A stretch of DNA of 39,736 nt, taken from the NCBI GenBank assembly GCA_963169165.1, contig CAUJFL010000148.1, positions 1 to 39,736 on the forward strand, given 5' to 3'. Origin of the DNA: Myxococcota bacterium. Its GTDB lineage: Bacteria; Myxococcota_A; Polyangia; Polyangiales; Polyangiaceae. The notes below the pieces were generated by a model. It worked only from the letters and a program-made list of their open reading frames with translations. It had not been told where the DNA came from and did no database searches. Made by a program: the position numbers and the translations under genes. Shown here in pieces: positions 15,845 through 23,745 of the stretch. Every line of letters starts with the position of its first letter. The first letter of the stretch is position 1.

Positions 15845-16897
15845 TCAGTTGCCGTAGGTGCAACCGTTCGCGATCAACCCCGTGCCCGACGCGACCGAGA
15901 GATCCGAGTCGATGCAGAACGCCGTCCCGGGGCGGAGCTCGGGCTTGGCATCGGTCACCGTCGTGCCGAAGGCGAACACCGTGTAGGAGTCGCCGGCCTT
16001 GGTGTCGCGCGCCGGCGCCTTGGTCACGACGGCCACCGGGCTCGCCTCTGGCACGACGAACGCGGGACTCCACGAGCCGACGCTGTCGGTCGACGCCTGC
16101 CCGACCGTCGTGCCCACCGACGGCAACAGTGACAGGAAGCCCTGCGATGACAGCAAACCAAACTCGAGCGGACCCGATTTCGTGTGGTTGTACGCGCGGT
16201 ACCCGACCTTGGTCGCGTCGGTGAAGTCGGGCTCATTGGAGAGCGTCGCGGTGACGCCCGCCTCGGAGCCGCCGAAGATCATCGTCGCGTACGACTCCAC
16301 GAGCTGGCGAGGTTGATCGTTCCAGCCGGGGCCGTAGCCGGTCGAACAGTCGGTCGCGCCGCCCTTGACGAGCCGGAACTCGTACGTGCCCGTCGGGATG
16401 TCGACGAACGTGCTGATGCCGGGGTAGTAGAACTCGGTGTCGGCCGGCAGCTTGGCGGCGGCGCGCGCGTTCGCGAAGATCGGCCCCACGACGTTGCCGT
16501 CGGAGAAGGAGCCCGCCAGGCAGCTGACGTCCGTGCAAGGGCGGTAGCAGACATCGGCCTCGAACGCGCTGCCCGAGGCGGGGATCGACAGGTGAGCGAA
16601 CCGGAGCGACGCGGTGCCCCCCTGCGTCGCGCCTCCCTGGGCCTGTCCCGCTTGCCCCGCCTGCGCTTGGCCGGCCTGTCCCGCCTGCGCTTGCCCGGCC
16701 TGTCCCGCCTGGGCTTGCCCGGCCTGCGCGCTGCCACCGGCGCCCGCGACGCTGCTCGAGCCGCCCTGCGAGCCGTAGATCTGGCTGGACGGATCGTCGT
16801 CGCCGCCGGTGTCGCTCCCGATGCGGATGGTGCAAGCGCCGAGCGCGACCGAGGCGAGGAGCAGCGGGAGGAGTGAGCGTGAGGAGAGCGTGGCCAT
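15845..16897 (-). CDS. DUF4397-like lipoprotein with QAG-repeat linker
   Basis: 350 residues. The signal peptide ends in ALGAC (Cys22). Residues about 45-95 are a low-complexity linker of Gln-Ala-Gly units encoded by an imperfect 24-bp tandem repeat (16642-16722). The rest starts with SLRFAHLSIPASGSAFEADVCY, which resembles the R-x-x-H-x-S-P-x-A-P-x-V-D-V start of DUF4397 beta-sandwich domains, and continues with several paired strands and four to six Cys. DUF4397 function is unknown; proteins of this type are surface exposed. ATG 16897 is chosen over ATG 16909 because TATGCT (minus strand, 16910-16905) overlaps the latter and sits 7 nt before the former, which fits a leaderless start. Confidence 0.7.
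   Translation of the reverse strand: MATLSSRSLLPLLLASVALGACTIRIGSDTGGDDDPSSQIYGSQGGSSSVAGAGGSAQAGQAQAGQAGQAQAGQAGQAQAGQAGQAQGGATQGGTASLRFAHLSIPASGSAFEADVCYRPCTDVSCLAGSFSDGNVVGPIFANARAAAKLPADTEFYYPGISTFVDIPTGTYEFRLVKGGATDCSTGYGPGWNDQPRQLVESYATMIFGGSEAGVTATLSNEPDFTDATKVGYRAYNHTKSGPLEFGLLSSQGFLSLLPSVGTTVGQASTDSVGSWSPAFVVPEASPVAVVTKAPARDTKAGDSYTVFAFGTTVTDAKPELRPGTAFCIDSDLSVASGTGLIANGCTYGN
16642..16722. repeat. Imperfect 24-bp tandem repeat encoding Gln-Ala-Gly units
   Basis: Two near-identical 24-bp units at 16675-16698 and 16699-16722 begin CCTGTCCCGCCTG and differ at one base; a third copy at 16642-16674 carries a 9-bp extension. On the minus strand they encode repeats of eight residues rich in Gln, Ala and Gly in the linker of the DUF4397-like lipoprotein. 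Unit number is likely to vary between strains. Confidence 0.8.
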
Positions 16898-16904
16898 CGC
16901 GGGC

Positions 16905-16910
16905 AGCATA
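16905..16910 (-). promoter_or_regulatory. TATGCT -10 element 7 nt before the DUF4397-like gene
   Basis: TATGCT on the minus strand is followed by 7 nt and the ATG at 16897. No Shine-Dalgarno lies between them. It supports the shorter of two possible starts and a leaderless mRNA. Confidence 0.45.
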
Positions 16911-16941
16911 CGATCTCGCGCGGAGGTTCTCCCCTCCCCGG

Positions 16942-18540
16942 TCAGTCGAAGGCGCCCCGGAGCACCTCGGAGCCGAGCCCGCGCAAGAAGGCGTCGCGGC
17001 GGTCGAGGTCCTCGACCCACCCCTCGTCGTCGGGCCCGCGACGCGCGCCGGTGACGATCCCCGAGAGCCGCCACACGCGCGCGGCGTGCGCTCGTACGCG
17101 GGCCCACGCGTAGTCGACCATCGAGCCTGTGTGGATGATGAACGGGAAATCGCTCGACTGCAGCAGCAGCGCCTCTCTCACCGCGAGATCGAGCGCGCGC
17201 CCCTCGAGCCCCTCGGCGCGCCTGTGCGTCGAGACGAGCACCTCGACCTCGCGGCTCGCGTGGTGGACGTGCCTCCAGAGCTCGGCGTTGTCGCCGTCGA
17301 GCCAGACCTCGCCGTGACCGCCCTTGCCCCACGTCGACGCGCCGGGGGTGCACTCGGCGACCGCGGGGCGGCGCTCGAGGAGGTCCGCGAGCGTCACCGC
17401 GTCGACGTCGGGTGCGCGCGCCACCTCGCGCAGCACGCCCTCGACGAACCACGGCCCCTCCGCCCACCAGTGCCCGAACAGCTCGGTGTCATAGGGCGCC
17501 ACGATCACCGGACGCACCGGCATCGTCGCGCAGAGGTCTGCGAGGTGCCGTCGGCGCTCGGACACGAAGTGCGACGCGTCGCGTGACACCTGCGCTCGCG
17601 CCTCGTCAGGATCGTAAGGTTGCTTCTGCCATGAGGGACCGGTGATCTTGTGAACCTTGAGGCCGGACATCAGGCGCGCGCCGAAGGGGCCGAGCTGATC
17701 GTCGAGCAGCGCCTCGTCGAGATCGAAGCCGGCGTCGCGGTAGAAATCGCGGTAGCCGAAGTTGCCCGGATAGCCGATCTCGCGCGCCCACACCTGCCGC
17801 GACGACGCCTCGTCTCGCCCGAAGAACGCGACCCCCGACGGCGACACGACGGGCGCGTGCACGCCGAACGGCGGCCGCGGCGTCGCCCGGTGCAGGCCGT
17901 GCCCGTCGACTATCGTCATGCGGACGCCGACGCCCGCGAGGTCGGCGTCGAAGGACGGATCGTACGCGCACTCGGGCAGCCACATCCCCGCGGCGGACAG
18001 GCCCGTCTGGCGCTCGAACGCCGCGACGCCCAGCCGAAGCTGCGCCCGCAGCGACGCGGGCCGCGGGACGAGCCCCGGCAGGAACGCGTGCGTCGCGCTC
18101 GACGCGAGCAGCTGCAGCGTGCCCCGGCGCGCGTGCGCGACCAGCGCGCCGACGACGTCTCCGCCGATCGTGTCCCAGCGCGCCCGGGCCGCTCTCAGCG
18201 CGGCGCGCGCCTGCGCGAGCGCCGCGTCGAAGCCGATCGGATACGTTGACGCCGCGACGACCCTGTCGACGAAGCGCGTGAGCCGCGTCAGGTGATCGTC
18301 GAACCGCGCGCGCAGGAGCGCGTCGCGCAGCATCTCGGCGAGCGGCGCGGTCAGCGACATCGTGAGCCGCGCGTGCACCCCGTCACGCTCGAGGCGGGCG
18401 AGCGCGTCGAGCAGCGGCAGGTAGCACTCGATGATCGCCTCGTGCAGCCAGCGCTCCTCGATGGGCCGCTCGTGCTCCGGGTGCCGCACGTACGGAAGGT
18501 GCGTGTGCAAGACGAGCGCGAGATCGCCGCGGTCGTTCAC
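16942..18540 (-). CDS. GH57 1,4-alpha-glucan branching enzyme
   Basis: 532 residues, matching bacterial GH57 branching enzymes (about 525-530). These cytoplasmic enzymes cut alpha-1,4 chains and re-attach them in alpha-1,6 linkage, building glycogen. Conserved regions: HTHLPYVRHP (12-21), MWLPECAY with the nucleophile Glu190, and APYDTELFGHWWAEG with the acid/base Asp351. A C-terminal helical domain with WGKGGHGEVWLDG follows, the part that distinguishes branching enzymes from GH57 amylases. The GTG start at 18540 gives the family's usual short N-terminus before the first region. That GTG overlaps the stop of a seven-codon leader ORF. It is followed 44 bp later by the DUF4397-like lipoprotein, which has its own -10 element. 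Confidence 0.93.
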   Translation of the reverse strand: MNDRGDLALVLHTHLPYVRHPEHERPIEERWLHEAIIECYLPLLDALARLERDGVHARLTMSLTAPLAEMLRDALLRARFDDHLTRLTRFVDRVVAASTYPIGFDAALAQARAALRAARARWDTIGGDVVGALVAHARRGTLQLLASSATHAFLPGLVPRPASLRAQLRLGVAAFERQTGLSAAGMWLPECAYDPSFDADLAGVGVRMTIVDGHGLHRATPRPPFGVHAPVVSPSGVAFFGRDEASSRQVWAREIGYPGNFGYRDFYRDAGFDLDEALLDDQLGPFGARLMSGLKVHKITGPSWQKQPYDPDEARAQVSRDASHFVSERRRHLADLCATMPVRPVIVAPYDTELFGHWWAEGPWFVEGVLREVARAPDVDAVTLADLLERRPAVAECTPGASTWGKGGHGEVWLDGDNAELWRHVHHASREVEVLVSTHRRAEGLEGRALDLAVREALLLQSSDFPFIIHTGSMVDYAWARVRAHAARVWRLSGIVTGARRGPDDEGWVEDLDRRDAFLRGLGSEVLRGAFD

Positions 18541-18560
18541 GACGGTTCGCCTCGGCCCAT
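18537..18560 (-). CDS. Seven-codon leader ORF coupled to the GH57 gene
   Basis: On the minus strand ATG at 18560 opens a frame of seven codons (MGRGEPS) whose TGA overlaps the GTG start of the branching-enzyme gene as GTGA. A TAGACA hexamer (18573-18568) ends exactly 7 nt before this ATG, the same spacing as other probable leaderless starts here. A ribosome starting on the leaderless ATG would end at the GH57 start, so the mini-ORF could deliver ribosomes to the GTG. Translation of the peptide is a prediction from this geometry only. Confidence 0.4.
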   Translation of the reverse strand: MGRGEPS

Positions 18561-18611
18561 CACGCGGTGTCTACCACGGACCCGCGCGACGCTCGCCGTG
18601 GGTCGCGAGCG

Positions 18612-19451
18612 TCAGGCGGGCGAGGCCGCGAGGTGGGCGCGCCCGATCTCGAGCAGCGCGTCGGTGTCGCGATCGTTCGGGTGAAATCCAGGGCGGAAAT
18701 AGTCGAAATAGCCTGGCACGATCCGGCGCAGCAGCCCGGGCTTCCCCCAGAGGTACGACACGGCGTGGACCCACCGGCCAGGCTTCAGCAGGATGCCCTT
18801 GTCCCGCGCGAAGCAGCCGTGGATGTGCACCATCTCGGCGATGAAGATGACCGTGGCCGCGAGCATCACGCCCGCGCGGATGGTGTAGCCGCCGCCGACG
18901 GCCTGGTAGACGTCGAACGCGACGGCCTTGTGCTCGCTCTCCTCGAGCGCGTGCCACATCCACAGCTTGCGCACGCTCGGGTGGACGTCGCCGATCTCGT
19001 CCGAGACGCTGAGGAGCTGCTCACCCAGCATGGCCGTCAGGTGCTCGAGCGCGCAGGTCGCGGCGAGCTGGAGGATGGGCGGGAGCTTGCGGACTCGATC
19101 GAGCAGGCGGGCGACGTGGGCCTCGCGAGCCTTCGCCGACTTCAACCCGTGCGCCTCGAAGAGCTCGTTGAAGGCCGCGTGCGCCTTGCTGTGGAGCGCC
19201 TCTTGCCCGGCGAAGCCGTTGATGTCGTCGAGCAGCTGCGCGTCGGTGATGTCCTTGCGGTAGCGCCGCACCGAGTCGACGAAGAATTTCTCGCCGACCG
19301 GGAACACCAGCGACAGGGAGTCGCCGAACAGCGACAGGAAGAGATCGTCGTCCCACCACGCCGCGGGGACTACGGCGGGATCGAGCGGGAGCTCGAGGCG
19401 ACGAGGGCGGATGACAGGGCGATTCGGGCTGGTTTCGGTCGCTGTCTGCAT
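18612..19451 (-). CDS. Metal-dependent hydrolase-like protein (PF10118)
   Basis: 279 residues. It matches the PF10118 'predicted metal-dependent hydrolase' pattern: GQEALHSKAH near residue 82, CALEHLTAMLGE near 138, and WHALEESEHKAVAFD near 166, which together supply Glu and His ligands for a ferritin-like di-metal centre in a helical bundle. A hydrophobic helix (AGVMLAATVIFIAEMV) near 195-212 suggests membrane association. The real reaction of the family is not well established; an oxygen-using di-iron activity is a reasonable alternative to hydrolysis. It is divergent from the AraC gene with only 53 bp between them, so that regulator probably controls it. Confidence 0.85.
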   Translation of the reverse strand: MQTATETSPNRPVIRPRRLELPLDPAVVPAAWWDDDLFLSLFGDSLSLVFPVGEKFFVDSVRRYRKDITDAQLLDDINGFAGQEALHSKAHAAFNELFEAHGLKSAKAREAHVARLLDRVRKLPPILQLAATCALEHLTAMLGEQLLSVSDEIGDVHPSVRKLWMWHALEESEHKAVAFDVYQAVGGGYTIRAGVMLAATVIFIAEMVHIHGCFARDKGILLKPGRWVHAVSYLWGKPGLLRRIVPGYFDYFRPGFHPNDRDTDALLEIGRAHLAASPA

Positions 19452-19496
19452 GCGTCACAGGGTGCGTTGCGTCACGACGACGCACCAGGTTAGCCT
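19451..19496 (+). promoter_or_regulatory. Divergent AraC/hydrolase promoter with TGCGTCAC repeats
   Basis: TGCGTCAC occurs twice in direct orientation (19451-19458 and 19468-19475), 17 bp apart. The second copy also forms an inverted repeat, TGCGTC-N5-GACGCA (19468-19484). For the AraC gene TTGCGT (19467-19472) and TAGCCT (19491-19496) are 18 bp apart and resemble -35 and -10 boxes, so the repeats overlap the -35. AraC-family proteins often bind such direct repeats. Confidence 0.45.
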
Positions 19497-19504
19497 GCGC
19501 CGAG

Positions 19505-20521
19505 TTGTTGTCATCGCCCGCCATTCTGCCTGCTCCGTCCATCCCGGCGGGCTACGCGCGCGAGGTCGTCGAGCTCGCGGCGGACCTCGGCGTCGACCGG
19601 GCCCAGCTCGTCGCCGAGGTCGGGCTCACGCTCGACGCGCTGTCCGATCCGCTCGCGCGGCTGTCGATCCCCGTGTGCGAGGCGCTCGTCGTGGCGGCGC
19701 GGAGGCGCACCGGCCAGCCGGCGCTCGCGCTGATGATGGGGATGAGGATGCGCGTGTCGCAGCACGGGTTCCTCGGGTTCGCGGCGATGACGGCGGGGAC
19801 GGTGCGCGAGGCGCTGCTGCTCGCGGAGCGCTACTGCGTCACGCGCACGACGGCGCTGTCGCTCGCGCTCTACGAAGAGGGTGACGCCGCGTCGCTCGTG
19901 ATCGAGGAGCGCGCGCCGCTCGGCGAGCTGCGTGAGTTCGCGGTGCTGAGCCTCGTGTCGGGCCTGCAGACGATAGGGCAAGCGCTGACGGGGCGCGCGC
20001 TCACCGGGCGAGCCGAGTGCGGCTTCGCCGAGCCCGACTACGTGACGGCGCTCGTCGGTGAGCAGCAGGCCATGCTGCGGTTCGGCTGCTCGTCGCATCG
20101 CCTCGTGTTCGCGCGCGACGTCCTGACGCTCCCCCTCTTGACCGCCGATCCTGTCGCGATGGAGCTCGCTCGAACCCAGTGCGAGCGCGAGCTCACGGCC
20201 ATCGCGGCGACAGGGAGCCTGCTCGCGCGCGTACGGGCGGCGCTCGAGGCGCCACGGAGCGGCTTCGCCACGCTCGACGAGGTGGCCGCGGCGCTGCACG
20301 CTTCACCGCGCACGCTCGAGCGGCACCTCGCCGCGCACGGGACGACGTTCTCCTCGGTGGTCGACGCGTCGAGGCGCGAGCGCGCGCTGCTCCTGGCCGA
20401 CGATCGCTCGCTGTCGGTCGCCGAGATCGCGTGGATGGTCGGCTACAGCGACGTCGCGAACTTCACCCGCGCGTTTCGTCGCTGGACCGGGGCGTCACCG
20501 GGCGCGTATCGCCGCGCCTGA
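19505..20521 (+). CDS. AraC-family transcriptional regulator with N-terminal Arabinose_bd-type domain
   Basis: 338 residues, typical of the OruR/ArgR-like AraC group. Residues 1-200 match the PF12625-type ligand domain (ALALMMGMRM, then HGFLGFAAMTAGTVREAL). The C-terminal 100 residues hold two helix-turn-helix motifs: the first with LDEVAAALHASPRTLERHLAAHGTTF, the second with SVAEIAWMVGYSDVANFTRAFRRWTGASPGAYR, the AraC signature. The start is TTG at 19505 (a second TTG follows at once); TAGCCT ends 8 nt upstream and no ATG is available nearby. It should regulate the divergent metal-dependent hydrolase gene and possibly itself. The natural ligand is unknown; relatives respond to fatty acids or amino acids. 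Confidence 0.9.
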   Translation: MLSSPAILPAPSIPAGYAREVVELAADLGVDRAQLVAEVGLTLDALSDPLARLSIPVCEALVVAARRRTGQPALALMMGMRMRVSQHGFLGFAAMTAGTVREALLLAERYCVTRTTALSLALYEEGDAASLVIEERAPLGELREFAVLSLVSGLQTIGQALTGRALTGRAECGFAEPDYVTALVGEQQAMLRFGCSSHRLVFARDVLTLPLLTADPVAMELARTQCERELTAIAATGSLLARVRAALEAPRSGFATLDEVAAALHASPRTLERHLAAHGTTFSSVVDASRRERALLLADDRSLSVAEIAWMVGYSDVANFTRAFRRWTGASPGAYRRA

Positions 20522-20563
20522 GGTCGGGCTCCACCGGGCTCGATTGGTGCTACGGAGACGGCC

Positions 20564-21706
20564 GTGAGCTTCCGAGTGTTCGGGATCCCGGTGCAGGTCC
20601 GGCTGATGTTCTGGGTCACGGCGCTCCTGCTCGGCTTCGGATACCGGACCCCGACCCTGCTCGCGTCGTGGACCGCGGTCGTGTTCATCGCGGTGCTGGT
20701 CCACGAGCTCGGCCACGCGCTGATCGCGCGCGCCTTCGGCGGCTCGCCAGCCATCGAGCTCATCGCGTTCGGGGGCCAGACCACCAGCCAGGCGCTGCCG
20801 AGGTTCCGTCACCTGGCGATGGCGCTCGCCGGACCCCTCGCCAGCTTCGCGCTCGGGTTCGTCGCCCTGGGCGCCTACCGCTTGATGGGGCCGGTCGGGG
20901 TGACCAAGCTGGTCTTCCAGCAGGTCTTCGTCACCACCTTCGGCTGGGGGATCCTCAACCTGGTGCCGGTGTGGCCGCTCGACGGCGGCCAGGTGCTGCG
21001 CAGCCTGCTCGGGCCCGACCGCGAGCGCGCCACCTTCGTCATCTCGGCGGTCGTCGCGGGCGCCCTCGCCGCGCTGATGCTGAAGCTGGGCGTGCTGTTC
21101 GCGGGGATCCTGTTCGCGGTGATGTGCCTGCGCAGCGTGCAGGCGGTGGTCGCGTACCCACGCGCGCGGGCCCACGCGCTCGCGGCCGAGCACGTCGTCG
21201 AGCGGGCGCTCGAGCAGGCCGAGCGCCTGTCCGCCCGCGGCGACGACGACGAGGCGGAGCTCCACGCGCTCTCGGTGCTCCCGATGACCCCTTCGGCCGC
21301 GCTCCGTGATCGCGCGCGGCGCGTGCTCATCGCCGTGAACCTGCGGCGTGACGACGGGCGCCGTGTGCTCGCGCTGCTGGCGGCGCTCGAGGCGCCAGCG
21401 CTCGACGACGACGTCTCCCGCGCCCAGGCGCTCGATCTGCTTGGCAGGCGCGACGAGGCGTTCGCGCTGCTCGCGGCGCGCGCCGCCTCCGATCCGCGCG
21501 GCCCGGCGCTGGGCGCGCTGCTCCGCGGGCTGGTCGCGACCGAGCGGCTCGACGACGCGGTCGAGGCCGCGACGAACGCGGCGCCGTCCGCGCCGACCGA
21601 CGCGCTGCGCTTCCTGCTCGACGAGCTACGCCTGCGCGGCGATGACGCTCGGCTGCAGGTGCTCGAGAGCGCGCTGCGTGGGCGCGCCGACCTCGGCGAC
21701 GCCTGA
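20564..21706 (+). CDS. Site-2 protease family zinc metalloprotease with helical C-terminal extension
   Basis: 380 residues. Residues 1-195 form the membrane protease with several transmembrane helices: HELGH at 47-51 supplies two Zn ligands and the catalytic Glu48, and N-x-x-P-x-x-P-L-D-G-G near 132-142 supplies Asp140. This is the compact group III (SpoIVFB/Rv2625c-like) arrangement, with GGQTTSQ before the third helix. Residues about 200-380 are a soluble, Ala/Leu/Arg-rich helical region that looks like degenerate TPR repeats in place of the CBS domains often seen. Such proteases cut membrane-bound regulators, and the tail may select substrate. The GTG start at 20564 has TACGGA ending 7 nt upstream. 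Its stop is 4 bp from the converging aminotransferase stop. Confidence 0.87.
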   Translation: MSFRVFGIPVQVRLMFWVTALLLGFGYRTPTLLASWTAVVFIAVLVHELGHALIARAFGGSPAIELIAFGGQTTSQALPRFRHLAMALAGPLASFALGFVALGAYRLMGPVGVTKLVFQQVFVTTFGWGILNLVPVWPLDGGQVLRSLLGPDRERATFVISAVVAGALAALMLKLGVLFAGILFAVMCLRSVQAVVAYPRARAHALAAEHVVERALEQAERLSARGDDDEAELHALSVLPMTPSAALRDRARRVLIAVNLRRDDGRRVLALLAALEAPALDDDVSRAQALDLLGRRDEAFALLAARAASDPRGPALGALLRGLVATERLDDAVEAATNAAPSAPTDALRFLLDELRLRGDDARLQVLESALRGRADLGDA

Positions 21707-21710
21707 GCGC

Positions 21711-22862
21711 TCAGCGCCGCTCGAAGAACTCGACGACAGCGTCGGACACGCGCGCGAGCGCTTCACCCGGCAGCTCGGGGTAGATGGGCAGCGCGAGCAC
21801 CTCGCGCGCCGCGGCCTCCGCGTTGGGGAACTCCCCGACCCTGTGACCCAGGGACGCGAACGCGCCGTGAAGGTGGAGCGGGAGGGGATAGTAGATCTCG
21901 GTCCCGATCCCGCGCGCCGACAGCGCCGCGCGCAGCTCGTCCCGGAGAGAGGTGCGCACCACGAACTGGTGAAAGACGTGCTCGCCCCGCCCCTCGTCCG
22001 GCAGCGCCAGCCCCTGGCCGCGCCCCGCCGCTTCGAGCGAGGTGACGATCCCTGCGCGGTCGAGGTGCGCTCGATAGGCCCGCGCGTGGGCGCGCCGCGC
22101 GTCGTTCCACCGAGCGAGGTGCGGGAGCTTCACGCGGAGCGCCGCCGCCTGCAGCGCGTCGAGCCTGAAGTTTCCGCCGAGCCGCGCCGCGTGATGCCGC
22201 TCGCGTTGACCCTGACTTCGAAGCTCACGAACTTTACGAGCCAGCTCGGGATCATCGGTCGTGACCATCCCCGCGTCACCGAGGGCGCCGACGTTCTTCG
22301 TCGGAAAGAAAGAGAAGCACCCCAGCTCGCCGCGGCTGCCCGCGCGGGCGCCGTCGAGCGACGCGCCGAGCGCCTGCGCGGCGTCCTCGACGATCGACAC
22401 ACCCGCGTCGAGGTACGCGTCGAGCGCTGCGCAGCGCCCGAACAGGTGCACCGGCACGATGGCGCGCGTCGCGGGACCGATCGCCGCCCGCGCGCTCGCC
22501 GGGTCGAGGCAGAGCGTGTCCGGTTCGACGTCGACGAACACCGGCCGGGCGCCGAGCCGCGCTATCGCCGACGCGGTCGCGATGAACGACAGCGGCGTGG
22601 TGATGACCTCGTCTCCCGGTCCGACGCCGAGCGCCATCAGCGACGCGAGCAGCGCGTCGGTGCCAGACGACACCCCCACGGCGTGCGCGACGCCCACGGC
22701 CCGCGCGACGTCGCGCTCGCACGCCTCGACCTCGTCGCCGAGGATGAAGCGCGACGAGTCGAGCACGCGCGCCATCGCCGCGAGCAGCTCGTCGCGCAGC
22801 GCCGCGTGCTGGGCCGTGAGGTCGAAGAAGGGGACGCGCGATCCCGGCGGTGGTTCGCTCAC
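21711..22862 (-). CDS. DegT/DnrJ/EryC1/StrS-family sugar aminotransferase
   Basis: 383 residues, standard length. Fold type I PLP enzyme: PLP-binding Asp160 in VEDAAQALGA, Schiff-base Lys189 in FSFFPTKNVGALGDAG, and the phosphate-binding SSGTDALLASL near 65-75. These enzymes transfer an amino group from Glu or Gln to a keto-sugar nucleotide, making amino sugars for surface polysaccharides or glycosylated metabolites; a few act as dehydratases, but the Lys here argues for the aminotransferase. The GTG start at 22862 is preceded by TAGCCG ending 9 nt upstream. No other sugar-nucleotide genes are adjacent, so the pathway is not defined by context. Confidence 0.9.
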   Translation of the reverse strand: MSEPPPGSRVPFFDLTAQHAALRDELLAAMARVLDSSRFILGDEVEACERDVARAVGVAHAVGVSSGTDALLASLMALGVGPGDEVITTPLSFIATASAIARLGARPVFVDVEPDTLCLDPASARAAIGPATRAIVPVHLFGRCAALDAYLDAGVSIVEDAAQALGASLDGARAGSRGELGCFSFFPTKNVGALGDAGMVTTDDPELARKVRELRSQGQRERHHAARLGGNFRLDALQAAALRVKLPHLARWNDARRAHARAYRAHLDRAGIVTSLEAAGRGQGLALPDEGRGEHVFHQFVVRTSLRDELRAALSARGIGTEIYYPLPLHLHGAFASLGHRVGEFPNAEAAAREVLALPIYPELPGEALARVSDAVVEFFERR

Positions 22863-22909
22863 GCGCGCGCTCGGCTACCGCATCACGCGACGGACGACCA
22901 GCGCCGCCT

Positions 22910-23692
22910 TCACGGACAGATCGGGCAAACGCACGACACGTCGTGCCCGCTCGCGGCCTGACACTCGAACGGCGCCGCCCCGCACAGGCTCGCCGCGCAC
23001 GCGCAAGACAGCGGCGCTCCGACGCAGGGGTTCTTCTGGCAGGCGTACGAGAAGCCGGGTCCGCCGGCCGTCCGCACGCAGACTTCACCCGGTTTGCACG
23101 TGTCCGGGCCGCACGCGAACGTGCCGTCGCAAGACGATTTGGCCACGCTCCAGGCGTCGCCCTCGCACGCCGCCGAGACCGCCTCACCGTTCGGCAGCGT
23201 GCAGGTGTCGTACGTGCAGGTGGCCGGCACGGAGCACGGATCGCAGGAGCTGCCGTCGAGGGGCACAGTATCGGGGCACTTCGGGAGTTGACACGGTGGC
23301 TGGGCGATCTGCCACACGCCGTTCACGCAAGCTCCGACGGGCGCGCAGCACGCGCCGAACGCGCAGGACAGACCCTCGGGTGAGCACGGCGAGCCCGGCT
23401 TCGGCAGCGTGTTCGGGCACGCGCCTCCGCTGCCCGCGCTCGCTCCTCCGCTGCCCGCGCTCGCGCCTCCGCTGCCCGCGCTCGCGCCTCCGCTGCCCGC
23501 GCTCTTCCCGCCCGTGCCGGCGATGGCGCCTCCACCGGCGCTCGAGCCGGCGGCGCCAGCCTTTGCACCCGCGGCGCCGCTGCCGCCGGTCGTGCCGGTC
23601 GGCGTCGAGTCGTCGCTCCCTCCACACGCGATGACAGGACACAGCACGAAGAGCCCAAGCGCGACGCACGCGCGAACACGATGAGAAGCCAT
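22910..23692 (-). CDS. Cys-rich secreted lipoprotein with SAGSGGA repeat linker
   Basis: 260 residues. The signal peptide ends in PVIAC (Cys23) and is followed by a Gly/Ser/Ala/Thr linker that includes four copies of a seven-residue unit encoded by a perfect to near-perfect 21-bp tandem repeat. The C-terminal 150 residues contain about 24 Cys in short spaced clusters (CSPEGLSCAFGACC, CDPCSVPATCTYDTC, CVCPICP), suggesting a disulfide-knotted extracellular domain. I do not recognise a family. ATG 23692 is preceded by TACACT (minus strand, 23705-23700) 7 nt upstream, supporting this start over a longer one. Confidence 0.7.
   Translation of the reverse strand: MASHRVRACVALGLFVLCPVIACGGSDDSTPTGTTGGSGAAGAKAGAAGSSAGGGAIAGTGGKSAGSGGASAGSGGASAGSGGASAGSGGACPNTLPKPGSPCSPEGLSCAFGACCAPVGACVNGVWQIAQPPCQLPKCPDTVPLDGSSCDPCSVPATCTYDTCTLPNGEAVSAACEGDAWSVAKSSCDGTFACGPDTCKPGEVCVRTAGGPGFSYACQKNPCVGAPLSCACAASLCGAAPFECQAASGHDVSCVCPICP
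23421..23504. repeat. Four tandem 21-bp repeats in a lipoprotein linker
   Basis: Four contiguous 21-bp units (23421-23441, 23442-23462, 23463-23483, 23484-23504) share CCTCCGCTGCCCGCGCTC; the second differs by one base. On the minus strand each encodes a seven-residue Ser/Ala/Gly unit. In-frame contiguous units with no spacers indicate a coding minisatellite. Confidence 0.85.
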
Positions 23693-23745
23693 GAGGAACA
23701 GTGTAGCCGACCCTCGCCCACGGCGCGCGGCCGCCGAGAAGCGGC

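Noticed and set aside
23421-23504. Possible CRISPR-like array
   Set aside because: The 21-bp units are contiguous with no spacers, in frame with a lipoprotein linker, and there are no cas genes.
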